Below are positions 25,429 through 33,048 of a DNA stretch of 64,000 nt, in pieces (the stretch's first letter is position 1; the number at the start of each line of letters is the position of its first letter). Position numbers and translations under genes: made by a program. Source of the DNA: Nitrospira moscoviensis (GTDB taxonomy: Bacteria; Nitrospirota; Nitrospiria; Nitrospirales; Nitrospiraceae); contig NZ_CP011801.1 of the NCBI RefSeq assembly GCF_001273775.1, positions 434,001-498,000 on the forward strand. Reading direction: 5' to 3'. The notes beneath the pieces are model-generated. The model ran no database searches, had not been told where the DNA came from, and worked only from the letters and a program-made list of their open reading frames with translations.

Positions 25429-25475
25429 GCACTGTATCGGATTGGGTACGGACCTTATCTGCTTTGATACAGTGC
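25429..25475. repeat. Perfect 10-bp inverted repeat
   Basis: GCACTGTATC (25429-25438) and GATACAGTGC (25466-25475) are perfect reverse complements separated by 27 nt. A run of nine G residues follows the right arm. It lies between the CopD-like gene's 3' end and the tRNA-like relic. Confidence 0.55.
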
Positions 25476-25520
25476 GGGGGGGGGAAAGGCTGATGAAGAA
25501 GGGAAGGCGGCCGCGGCCGG

Positions 25521-26030
25521 CTACTGGTGAAGATGTTTCATCGCGGCCGCGCACAAGATGATGAAAAAGCCCATCCATAAGGCCGCCCGTTGATAGGGGA
25601 TGGCTTCGTACGCCCCTTCTTCCTCTTCTTCCTCGTCGGACTTGAAGATGACGGTGTAGAGAAAGAGGGTCAGCAGGCAAAGGACCAGAAACAGCTTGAT
25701 AAAGAAGACGGTCAAATACTTGGCGTGGTGCTGTACGCCGCTGCCCGTCTGGGAGGTGAGCACCTGATTGACATAGTGGAGATTGATGCCGCCGGTAAAC
25801 AGCAGCACGACGAGGAGAATACCGGCGACTTTTTTGTAGTGCTGATAAAAGGCGTCGGTGATCGGCTTGATTTGAGCTTTCGGAACGGCCCTCTGGAGAC
25901 CGGGCGTCACCGCCAAGACGAGGAACGCCAAGCCGCCGATCCAGATGACCGCCGACAGGAGATGGAACCAATGGTTGACGATCGGGATCAGCGTATTCAG
26001 GTCGGTGACGATGCTTTGGAGTGCGTCCAC
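25521..26030 (-). CDS. CopD-like four-helix membrane protein
   Basis: A 169-residue membrane protein with four hydrophobic helices. It starts with LIPIVNHWFHLLSAVIWIGG, continues with VAGILLVVLLFTGGI and LTVFFIKLFLVLCLLTLFLY, and the last is MGFFIILCAAAMKHLHQ. Histidines near helix ends (HWFH and KHLH) recall CopD/DUF4149-type proteins that bind heme or copper. An acidic run SDEEEEEEGAYE is in the last loop. It is upstream of nothing obvious but shares strand with the radical SAM gene behind it. Confidence 0.65.
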   Translation of the reverse strand: MDALQSIVTDLNTLIPIVNHWFHLLSAVIWIGGLAFLVLAVTPGLQRAVPKAQIKPITDAFYQHYKKVAGILLVVLLFTGGINLHYVNQVLTSQTGSGVQHHAKYLTVFFIKLFLVLCLLTLFLYTVIFKSDEEEEEEGAYEAIPYQRAALWMGFFIILCAAAMKHLHQ

Positions 26031-26040
26031 GTTAAGACCT

Positions 26041-26143
26041 GTGACGAGTGATGGGTGATGAGTGATGAGTCAGAGTCGATAATTCGGCAAGGGGCGTCCG
26101 GATTTGCTTTAACTGATCACGCATCACCGATCACTCATCACTA
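26041..26143. repeat. Mirrored GTGATGA heptamer repeat
   Basis: The left arm GTGACGAGTGATGGGTGATG (26041-26060) plus AGTGATGAGTCA is a run of four heptamers. The right arm at 26114-26142 is TGATCACGCATCACCGATCA followed by CTCATCA. The TAG stop of the radical SAM gene (26143-26141) is the edge of the right arm. Confidence 0.75.
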
Positions 26144-27523
26144 GAACTTGAAGACCGGCGCGTCGTTCCCGAAGCGCTTCTTCCTGAGCTCTTCCATCAG
26201 CTCCACGGTGATGACCGCGATGCCGTTCTCTCGCGCATGCTTCTCGACGCCTTTCTTCACCATGGCGCGGAGAAAGTAGGGAATGCGGCTCAAGCGCAAC
26301 GAGGACGCCTCGTCCCAGGCCACCTCGGCCTCCTCGGGCACGTTGAACGCCACTTTGATCTTTTCGCCGCCTTTGGGGGTGTACAGGCACCACTGGTCTT
26401 CGTCGAGCCAATCGCCGTGATCGACGTAGGGGCGCGCGCGGCAGCCGCCGCAGATGTCGCTGTATTCGCAGTCGCCGCACTTGCCTTTGAGGTGCGGGTA
26501 GCGGAAGGAATTGAAGATGTCCGATTTGTCCCAGAGATCGGCAAAGCTGTTCTGCCGCACGTTGCCGGCGGAGAGCGGCATGTAGGGGCAGGGGGTCAAT
26601 TCGCCGTTCGGCGTCACCCGCGCGTAATTGGTGCCGGCCAAACAGCCGCCGCCCATGTAGCCGGTGGCTTTCGTAATCGGCGAATTCGGATCCTTCTCGT
26701 AGGCGAGCCGCTTGAAGTGCGGCGCGCAGCGGGCGCGCACGAGCATGCCCTTATAATTGTCCTGGCAGTTGACGAGATACCCGAGCACTTCTTCGTACTG
26801 GGCCGGCGTGATATCCGTGAGCTCCTCGCCCCGCCCGGTGCAGACCATGAAAAAGACGTTCAGCACGCGCGCGCCCAATTGATGCGCCCATTCGATGACG
26901 GCGGGCAGCTCCTGATAGTTCATCGGCTGCGCGCTGAAATGGATTTGGAACTGCAACCCGTTGCGCTTGCTGGCTTCGATGCCGGCAACGGCGGCTTCCC
27001 ACGCGCCCGGCACGCCGCGGAAACGATTGTGTTTGACCGGATCGAGCGAATCGATGCTGATGCCGACGCCCATGACGCCGATTTCCACCAGGGTTCGGGC
27101 CGTGCGGTCATCGATCAGCATCCCATTGGTGCCGAAGACGACCATGAAGCCGAGCTTTACGGCGTGGCGGGCGATGTCGAGGATGTCGGGCCGCACCAGC
27201 GGCTCGCCGCCGGTGATGACGAGCAGGCACCCCTTGTTCACTTCGGCGATTTGGTCGATCAGACGGACACATTCTTCCGTCGTGAGCTCGTCGTCGCCCC
27301 CCGCCGCCTTGGTGGTGGCGTCCAGGTAACAATGGTCGCATTTCAGATTACAGCGCTTGGTGAGATTGAGCGCCACGAGATAAGGCTTGAAGTCATCGAC
27401 GGTCCGCCCGTCGTATACGCCTTCGCCTTTGTTCGCGGGCGTGAAGAACTGGGTCACCTGCTGCTGAAAGGATCCGAAGGTGCCGGAGAGCGAACCGTTG
27501 AAGATCGGGAGAGATTTGCCCAT
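26141..27523 (-). CDS. Radical SAM/SPASM protein, NirJ/AhbD-like, with C-terminal PCP_red domain
   Basis: A 460-residue radical SAM enzyme. The [4Fe-4S] site is RCNLKCDHCYLD (Cys58, 62, 65), with GGEPL following. A SPASM region carries LTPCPYMPL and KCGDCEYSDICGGCRARPY. The order resembles NirJ and AhbD, which act on heme d1 or heme precursors. After the SPASM part, about residues 415-455 (LRLSRIPYFLRAMVKKGVEK) match the PCP_red domain found at the C-terminus of protochlorophyllide reductase subunit B. The next gene upstream also carries PCP_red domains. The exact reaction is not known. Confidence 0.82.
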   Translation of the reverse strand: MGKSLPIFNGSLSGTFGSFQQQVTQFFTPANKGEGVYDGRTVDDFKPYLVALNLTKRCNLKCDHCYLDATTKAAGGDDELTTEECVRLIDQIAEVNKGCLLVITGGEPLVRPDILDIARHAVKLGFMVVFGTNGMLIDDRTARTLVEIGVMGVGISIDSLDPVKHNRFRGVPGAWEAAVAGIEASKRNGLQFQIHFSAQPMNYQELPAVIEWAHQLGARVLNVFFMVCTGRGEELTDITPAQYEEVLGYLVNCQDNYKGMLVRARCAPHFKRLAYEKDPNSPITKATGYMGGGCLAGTNYARVTPNGELTPCPYMPLSAGNVRQNSFADLWDKSDIFNSFRYPHLKGKCGDCEYSDICGGCRARPYVDHGDWLDEDQWCLYTPKGGEKIKVAFNVPEEAEVAWDEASSLRLSRIPYFLRAMVKKGVEKHARENGIAVITVELMEELRKKRFGNDAPVFKF

Positions 27524-27542
27524 GAAATTGGAGTGGTATGCA

Positions 27543-27610
27543 GGGGTAGTGGGATAGAGGGGGAACGTATCGTTGCTATATCCCGGTATCCCGTGACACC
27601 GTTATCCCTT
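27543..27610. repeat. Mirrored GGGATAG-family repeat
   Basis: The left arm is GGGGTAGTGGGATAGAGGGG (27543-27562); the right arm is TATCCCGGTATCCCGTGACA and CCGTTATCCC up to 27608. It separates the radical SAM gene from the universal-stress gene, whose TAA stop is part of the right arm. Confidence 0.7.
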
Positions 27611-29707
27611 CTTCTCAGTGCCCGTCAAGTTCGCGATCATATCTTTGAGATTGCCGGTCTTCATGGCTTCGGCCATGTAGCCCTTGGCCTGCTCGATGCC
27701 CTCGTTGGCGACGTCCAAGGTGATGTGGGTCACGCCGATCTTTTCGGCGTGCTTGATGATCAAGGCCTTGGTGCAGTCGCGCATGAACCCTTCGGGCGCG
27801 CGATCCAACCGGGCCTGCGCCTCCGCGGTCCACGTATAGGGCGATGTTTCACCCTGGCTGCTGCCATTCTGATGGCCGTTGCCGTTCTCATGATTCCCGT
27901 GCCCGTTCGTGTCGCCATTGACCGCAGCGAGTGTGGCTTCGGCCTCCGCGGAGGTGCCGGCGCCTTTATTGGCGAAGATCGGCTGGTAGTCTTCAGCCGC
28001 CGCTTCCTTGATCATCGGGGCCGCATATTCCAGGGTGATGGTCGTCATGCCGAGCTTGCGCGCGCTCTTTTCGATCTTGGCCTTGGCGCGACGGCGCTGG
28101 AAGCCGGCCGGCACGGCGCGGATCGCTTCCTTCGCATCCTTGGTCCACTGCATCGGCACATCGTCGTAGGCCAGGTCGGTTTCCAGCGCCCCTTCCGCCT
28201 TGGCCGCGGCGTCGAAGATGCTCTTATCGACTTGTTTGAACCGGGCCCCTTCAGCGCCGCACACCGGACACTTGACCGGCGTGTCGCCCTTGCCGATGTA
28301 GCCGCATCCGTCGCACACGAAGTAGTTCTGGCTCATGCGATCCAGATAGGCCTGAGTCGTTCCCGACGGCTTGGGCTTTTCTTCCACGACCTGCGTCATC
28401 ATGCCGCTCAACGTGGAGCCCATGAGGTCCTGCGCCACCGCGTCGTCGGCCTGCATCTTGTCGCGGTCGATCCCCGCGGCCTCCAAGCTGCCGCCCAACG
28501 CCCGCATCGCGTCCATCGCACCCTTCGGCAGGATGTGCCCGACCGCGGCATCCACGACCGTGTTGCTGATGATCGTATGGCCCTTTTCGATCGCGTACCG
28601 GTGGATGGCCGTCTTGGCGACGCCGCGCGCGAACACCGGGATTTTTTCCATGCGCCGCAACGCCTCTTCCGTCCAGGCGATCGTGTACTCGGCCTGGGTA
28701 TCGATCGGCGGTACGTATTTGCGATTGGAGATCAGCACGTTACAGGGCGCGATGCGCAGGAGGTTTTCGGTGTTGCTCCCGACGTCCATGTCCTCGTCGC
28801 TGTGGACGCCGATCCGGCCGACGATCAGCAGGGCCGGAACGTCCTTGCGGACGTATTGGATGATCTTTTCGAAGGCCTTCCCGTCCAGCAGCGTGGTCTT
28901 GATGTCGGTTTGCTCCGCCTGGGCGATTTCCCGCGAGATATCGAGGTGGGACTGGTAGATCTTGGCCAGGCCGCTGTCGATGATCTCCTCGTGGAGCTTT
29001 TCCTGCTCCTTGAAGCGGAAGACTTTCCCGGCCTCTTCGTTCAACACGCCGGAAATACTGTGAAACGCCGCATAATGGAAATAGGGGTCGAAGGCCGAGA
29101 TCGCTTCGACCGGCATGTTGAAGGCCTTGCCGAGGGCCAAGCCCGTCATCAAGCCGCCGAAGGAATAGGGGCTGCCGTCCACCGCCACCACGATTTTGCC
29201 CCCCGTGATGGGCTGGGTGTTCTTGATGATCAGCATGTCGGAATTGCGCACCCGGCGGATGACCCGCTCGGTGTTGCTGCCGATCACGCTGTCCTTGACG
29301 GCCCCGACGCCCAAGGCCCCCATGATGACGAGGTCGTAGCCGTTGGTATTGATGTCTTCAGCCAGGACTTTCCAGTTTCGGCCTTCCAGCGAGCGCCGCT
29401 CGACCGGCAAATTGGCCTCGGTGCACTTCTTATCGACGTAGTCGAGATAGGAGTCGGTGATGATCTGCAGGCCGCGGGTGATCAGCGAATCGTGGATTTG
29501 GCGTTGGCGGTCGAGCTCTTTCTCATCGTGATATTCCTCGGGGAGGCCGGCTTCCATCTGCTTGAAGCGTTTGTCGTGCATCTTGGCGGCATAGACGTGG
29601 CTCCCCACGATCTTGGAGCCGAAGATCTTGGCCATCTGGACGCCGACGTCGACCGCTGTATTGGAATGGTCGGAGTTATCGACCGGAATATAGATCGTCT
29701 TATACAT
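27602..29707 (-). CDS. Multidomain protein: two universal-stress domains, rubredoxin-like zinc site, three PCP_red domains
   Basis: A 701-residue protein. USP domain 1 (residues 1-165) has VIMGALGVGAVKDSVIGSNT, and USP domain 2 (170-327) has LLIVGRIGVHSDEDMDVGSN; both keep the G-x2-G-x(9)-G-S/T ATP-binding pattern in part. PCP_red-like segments lie at about 343-395, 521-575 and 626-675 (e.g. WTEEALRRMEKIPVFARGVA). A rubredoxin-type site sits between the first two (Cys465, 468, 480, 483). A Gly/Asn/His linker (595-620) precedes the last. GGAGGAGG precedes ATG 29707. The mix suggests redox or tetrapyrrole-linked sensing, which is an inference. Confidence 0.8.
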   Translation of the reverse strand: MYKTIYIPVDNSDHSNTAVDVGVQMAKIFGSKIVGSHVYAAKMHDKRFKQMEAGLPEEYHDEKELDRQRQIHDSLITRGLQIITDSYLDYVDKKCTEANLPVERRSLEGRNWKVLAEDINTNGYDLVIMGALGVGAVKDSVIGSNTERVIRRVRNSDMLIIKNTQPITGGKIVVAVDGSPYSFGGLMTGLALGKAFNMPVEAISAFDPYFHYAAFHSISGVLNEEAGKVFRFKEQEKLHEEIIDSGLAKIYQSHLDISREIAQAEQTDIKTTLLDGKAFEKIIQYVRKDVPALLIVGRIGVHSDEDMDVGSNTENLLRIAPCNVLISNRKYVPPIDTQAEYTIAWTEEALRRMEKIPVFARGVAKTAIHRYAIEKGHTIISNTVVDAAVGHILPKGAMDAMRALGGSLEAAGIDRDKMQADDAVAQDLMGSTLSGMMTQVVEEKPKPSGTTQAYLDRMSQNYFVCDGCGYIGKGDTPVKCPVCGAEGARFKQVDKSIFDAAAKAEGALETDLAYDDVPMQWTKDAKEAIRAVPAGFQRRRAKAKIEKSARKLGMTTITLEYAAPMIKEAAAEDYQPIFANKGAGTSAEAEATLAAVNGDTNGHGNHENGNGHQNGSSQGETSPYTWTAEAQARLDRAPEGFMRDCTKALIIKHAEKIGVTHITLDVANEGIEQAKGYMAEAMKTGNLKDMIANLTGTEKKG

Positions 29708-29860
29708 TGAGCTGCCTCCTCCGGAGCACGCAGGGCCCGGCCCGGCTGTCATAAGCCTCGATAAAACCAGACGGTTGACTAATGACCACCCGGCCTAAAA
29801 GAGGGCGCATGATAGCACTGCATCTGTTTGGAAATCAAGAAGGTTGGTGAGGTTGAGGGG

Positions 29861-31489
29861 TCAGTGGACGGGGGTCGAGACGGACGTGTTCTCGGCGATG
29901 GAGCGGTCTTGCGACGACTTCCGGGACTTGAGAATTTCCTCCAGCGACAAGAGGGCATCCCGTCCGGAATTCCGCTCAATTCCACGCACCAAATTGGAGT
30001 CGGCGTACTGGCCGGCCCGCCCGGCGTTTTGCGACAACGATCCCGACCACTGCCGGGGGTCTCGGCTGCCGTCTTTCCGTTCCCAAGCCCGCAAGCAAGC
30101 TTTGGCAATGATCTTGTTCAACGGCGCAGGGTTATAGAGGAGCTTTCGGATGCTGTTCGGCGTCAACATCAGCGGGTTGTAGCCGGCTGACAGATACCCT
30201 TCTTCTAACAACCGCTGTTCCAGATCCGTATTCGGCTGGATGCCGAGGAAGAACATCAAGGGAAAGACCCGCTCCTCCCCGAGGATCGAGGCCACGATCT
30301 TGTAGGCTTCCACGCTTTGGAGCAGCGTTTCTTCCGTTTCCTTGGGGCTATTGAGTGAGTAATTCAGGATGACTTTGCCCTTGAAGCCGGCCTCGGCGAG
30401 GTACCGGCAGCCATCGTAGAGCCGGTCCAACTTGAAGCCCATATGGAGGTTGTTGAGCACGTCCTGTGAGCCGGAGGTGATGGCGACTTCCAGGTCGCCG
30501 ACGCCGGATCGGACCATGAGTTTCGCCACCTCCGGGGTAATCAACGAGGTGCGGATGTAGCCCGACCATTCGATCTCCAGCCGCTCGCTGACGATCCGTT
30601 CCAGGATCTCGGTGCATTGCGGGTAGGCTTCCCTGCCCGTAATGAACTGGGCGTCGGTAAACCAAAAGCGGCGCGTGCCCCACTGGCGGTAGTGTTGCGA
30701 GATATCCTTCACGACCATCTCGGGCGGCCGATAGCGCACCCGCTTGCCTTCGATATAGGGATAGAGGCAAAAGGCGCAGTCGTAGGGGCAGCCGCGCTTC
30801 GTCTGGACGCCGATCGCCTCGCCTTCGTACTCGCGGTACTGCGGGAAGATCGAGGTGAGGTACGGCAAATCGACGGTGAGCGCGTCGAGCAGCGCCGGCG
30901 AACCCTGAGTCCCCTTCCGAATGTGTTTCCCCTCCCGCACGATGTACCGTTCATCCTCGATGGACCGGCCTTCAATGACTTTCAGGATCGCATCCTCCCC
31001 CTCGCCCAAGAGCCCGATGGTGCCTTCGGGCAGCTTTTCGATGAGCTGGTCTGCAAAGGCCGTAAAGGCGCCGCCGCCGATCATGATCTGCGCCTTCGGG
31101 AATTCCTTCCGGATGAGCCAAGGATACGAGAGGATCGTATAGATATGGCTGTAGTAACGATAGAGCTGCTTGACGCCCTCGATCGAAGCGACGATGCGCT
31201 TCAGCGGGTTGCTGGCGAAATAAAAATTGAACGCATGCTCCAGCGACGAATCCCCTTCATGAGGCGAAAAGATCTGAATGTCGCGCCAGGAAAAGCAAAC
31301 CAGGTCCGGCTTGAACGCCGCCGCAGCGTCGCGGATCGCCTGGCTCCGCTGCTTCACGGGATACAGCGAGAGATCAAGAATCCGCTGGCGCACCTCCGGC
31401 TTCCGGCGATGGAGGAAGTCCGCCAAGTAGGTGATCCCGATGGGATAGACCTTCTTGCAGGGGAGGAAGATGTAAAGAATTGAATTCAT
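29861..31489 (-). CDS. B12-binding-type radical SAM protein
   Basis: A 542-residue enzyme. The N-terminal 180 residues look like a cobalamin-binding Rossmann domain (IMIGGGAFTAFADQLIEKLP, LLGEGEDAI). The radical SAM core has KRGCPYDCAFCLYPY (Cys234, 238, 241) and continues to about 430. A C-terminal region (440-540) is specific. Family members methylate or rearrange unreactive carbons in lipids, tetrapyrroles or natural products, and this substrate is unknown. ATG 31489 starts the first strand. ubiE/menG is directly upstream on the same strand. Confidence 0.8.
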   Translation of the reverse strand: MNSILYIFLPCKKVYPIGITYLADFLHRRKPEVRQRILDLSLYPVKQRSQAIRDAAAAFKPDLVCFSWRDIQIFSPHEGDSSLEHAFNFYFASNPLKRIVASIEGVKQLYRYYSHIYTILSYPWLIRKEFPKAQIMIGGGAFTAFADQLIEKLPEGTIGLLGEGEDAILKVIEGRSIEDERYIVREGKHIRKGTQGSPALLDALTVDLPYLTSIFPQYREYEGEAIGVQTKRGCPYDCAFCLYPYIEGKRVRYRPPEMVVKDISQHYRQWGTRRFWFTDAQFITGREAYPQCTEILERIVSERLEIEWSGYIRTSLITPEVAKLMVRSGVGDLEVAITSGSQDVLNNLHMGFKLDRLYDGCRYLAEAGFKGKVILNYSLNSPKETEETLLQSVEAYKIVASILGEERVFPLMFFLGIQPNTDLEQRLLEEGYLSAGYNPLMLTPNSIRKLLYNPAPLNKIIAKACLRAWERKDGSRDPRQWSGSLSQNAGRAGQYADSNLVRGIERNSGRDALLSLEEILKSRKSSQDRSIAENTSVSTPVH

Positions 31490-31503
31490 GCTGGTCGAGG
31501 TTT

Positions 31504-31547
31504 GATTCCGCAACTTCGAACGTCGAACTGTTTCAACTTCGAACCTA
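31504..31547. repeat. Mirrored CTTCGAAC repeat at the ubiE stop
   Basis: CAACTTCGAACGTCGAACTG (31511-31530) and TTCAACTTCGAACC (31531-31544) contain repeated, self-complementary TTCGAA cores. The ubiE TAG stop (31547-31545) directly abuts it. It fills the 55-bp gap to the radical SAM gene. Confidence 0.5.
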
Positions 31548-32321
31548 TTTCGTTGCCACGTGGATCGCCACGATCCCGCCGGTCAGGTTTCTATACGATA
31601 CGTCGCGGAAGCCGGCTCCTCGGAGGATCTGGCAAAGCCGTTCCTGATCCGGAAATGTCCGGATCGAGGCCGGCAGGTATTCATAGACCCCGGTGGTGTC
31701 GTGCGCGACTTTCGTGCCGATCCAGGGCAACAGCTTGAAGGAATACCAATCATAGAGCCGGCGCAGCCAGCCGAAGATCGGCCGGGAAAACTCCAGGCAC
31801 ACAAAGCGGCCGCCCGGCTTGATGACCCGGCGGATCTCGGCAACGGCTTGCGACAGGTTGCCGACATTCCGCATGCAGAAGCCGGTCGTCACGGCATCGA
31901 ACGTGTTGTCCGCAAATGCCAACTGTTCGGCGTTCGCTTGCAGGCACGTGATCGTGCCGGCCAATCCCTTCCCGGCCACCTTCCTCAAGCCTTCCGCCAG
32001 CATGGCATGATTCAAATCAGAGGCAACCACACGCCCCTTGACCCCCATGCGGGGTGCGAGCAGGAGGGCCAGATCCACCGTGCCGGTGCCGACATCGAGA
32101 GCGGTCCCTTGTTCAACGATGGGGACCAGCGAAGCGGTGACCTTCTTCCATCTGTAATGCAGGCCGAAACTGAGCAGCGTGTTGTTGAGGTCGTACACGC
32201 CCGCGATGGCGGTGAACATCCGCTGCACCGCCTGCTCGCGCGCATCACCGGACCACGTCGAGACGGCCCGCGGTGACGGCGATTGATCGGCCCGCACCGA
32301 TTCCTGTCGAGCTGGCACCAT
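31545..32321 (-). CDS. ubiE: Demethylmenaquinone/2-polyprenyl-benzoquinol methyltransferase
   Basis: A 258-residue SAM-dependent C-methyltransferase of the UbiE/MenG/COQ5 family. The motifs are MFTAIAGVYDLNNTLLSFG at the start, SAM-binding ALDVGTGTVDLALLLAP, and GFCMRNVGNLSQAVAEIRRV with LKPGG-like VIKPGGRFVCLEFS, and YxYLPxSIxxFP as YEYLPASIRTFPDQE. It makes menaquinone from demethylmenaquinone if the organism uses menaquinone (menG). ATG 32321 is chosen; GTG 32336 is possible. Confidence 0.9.
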   Translation of the reverse strand: MVPARQESVRADQSPSPRAVSTWSGDAREQAVQRMFTAIAGVYDLNNTLLSFGLHYRWKKVTASLVPIVEQGTALDVGTGTVDLALLLAPRMGVKGRVVASDLNHAMLAEGLRKVAGKGLAGTITCLQANAEQLAFADNTFDAVTTGFCMRNVGNLSQAVAEIRRVIKPGGRFVCLEFSRPIFGWLRRLYDWYSFKLLPWIGTKVAHDTTGVYEYLPASIRTFPDQERLCQILRGAGFRDVSYRNLTGGIVAIHVATK

Positions 32322-32381
32322 GGCAGGTGGTAGCACCGGGTTTGAGGCAGTGTCAAGCTTCGTTTCAGCCGCTTCTGATGA

Positions 32382-32756
32382 TCAGGCTGTAAACAGAACC
32401 AGGCCGCCAACGGTTCTGAAATGCCGTGTATTGCGAGTCAGAAGAGGGAGACGTCTCGCCAAGGCAGTCGCGGCAATCAGTGCATCGGCTTTTTCGAGGG
32501 ATGGATGATGTCGGCGCAGGTCGGAATAGCAGGCGGTGATCGCCTTCGATAGAGGGATCAGTCGGCATCGCTTCAATTCCGCCATGATCGCAGCTCGCTC
32601 CGTATCGCGGAGGCCGGGCTTGGACAGCAACTCTTTCTTGGTGACGACCGAGTAGTACACAGTAAATCGGTCTGAATTAAAGAGGGAGTCGAACCGGCCG
32701 GTATTGAAATAATCGATGAAAATGTCAGTGTCTACGAGGAGCGAGACTTTTGCCAT
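32382..32756 (-). CDS. VapC-like PIN-domain ribonuclease toxin
   Basis: A 124-residue PIN domain. The acidic catalytic residues are in LLVDTDIFIDYF, VVTKKELL and KADALIAATAL, and the closing LLTRNTRHF is the usual T-x-N-x-x-x-F block, though with histidine in place of the common aspartate. VapC toxins cleave tRNA or rRNA. Its start lies inside the 3' end of the antitoxin gene (25-bp overlap), the usual type II arrangement. Confidence 0.88.
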   Translation of the reverse strand: MAKVSLLVDTDIFIDYFNTGRFDSLFNSDRFTVYYSVVTKKELLSKPGLRDTERAAIMAELKRCRLIPLSKAITACYSDLRRHHPSLEKADALIAATALARRLPLLTRNTRHFRTVGGLVLFTA

Positions 32757-33001
32757 GCTTCGATCTCGCCCAAAAAGGCCTCGTCCGACTGCTTGCGGCC
32801 GTGCTTTCGCAACGTCGTCACATAGGCGGCGCTGTCACTCACGTCCGTATATCCGAACGGATTGAACTTTTCCCTCACGAGACTCTCCAGGACGGCGACG
32901 GGATACACGCCTCGGCGTTTGGCGGCTTTGACAACCACACTCTTCAAGGCGGGATCAAACGAGAGGGTCCACTTCTCTTTTCGCAATGACGTTTTCGGCA
33001 T
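32732..33001 (-). CDS. VapB-like antitoxin
   Basis: An 89-residue protein directly upstream of the PIN toxin. Its N-terminal part (SLRKEKWTLSFDPALKSVVV, then AAKRRGVYPVAVLESLVRE) fits a ribbon-helix-helix type DNA-binding fold, and the C-terminus would wrap the toxin. GGAGG precedes ATG 33001. Upstream, ACGTATAC and ACGTATGA (33022-33041) form near-repeats that could be the operator. Confidence 0.75.
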   Translation of the reverse strand: MPKTSLRKEKWTLSFDPALKSVVVKAAKRRGVYPVAVLESLVREKFNPFGYTDVSDSAAYVTTLRKHGRKQSDEAFLGEIEAWQKSRSS

Positions 33002-33019
33002 GACGACCTCCGTCGAAAC

Positions 33020-33044
33020 AGTACGTATACTAGACGTATGACAA
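33020..33044 (-). promoter_or_regulatory. Possible operator of the toxin-antitoxin pair
   Basis: The 47-bp gap to the divergent GHKL ATPase gene contains CAGTACGTATACTAGACGTA and then TGACAA. It holds two ACGTAT cores 11 bp apart and a GTATAC palindrome, plausible half-sites for the antitoxin. On the minus strand TTGTCA could serve as a -35 box. Confidence 0.35.
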
Positions 33045-33048
33045 CAGA

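Larger units (their letters stand above)
25009..25520. other. 512-bp region without a supported protein gene
   Basis: Open frames exist on both strands here but are low-complexity (proline/alanine/serine) and start at weak codons. The region holds the hairpin at 25067-25090, a tRNA-Gly-like relic at about 25358-25420, and a 10-bp inverted repeat at 25429-25475. Together they suggest a remnant of an integrated element or a small noncoding transcript. Confidence 0.5.

Noticed and set aside
26237..29710. A 1157-codon open frame on the plus strand opposite the radical SAM and USP/PCP_red genes.
   Set aside because: It is the mirror of two strongly supported minus-strand genes in GC-rich DNA, its composition is unlike a protein (runs of Arg, His, Gly, Asp), and no domain is recognisable.
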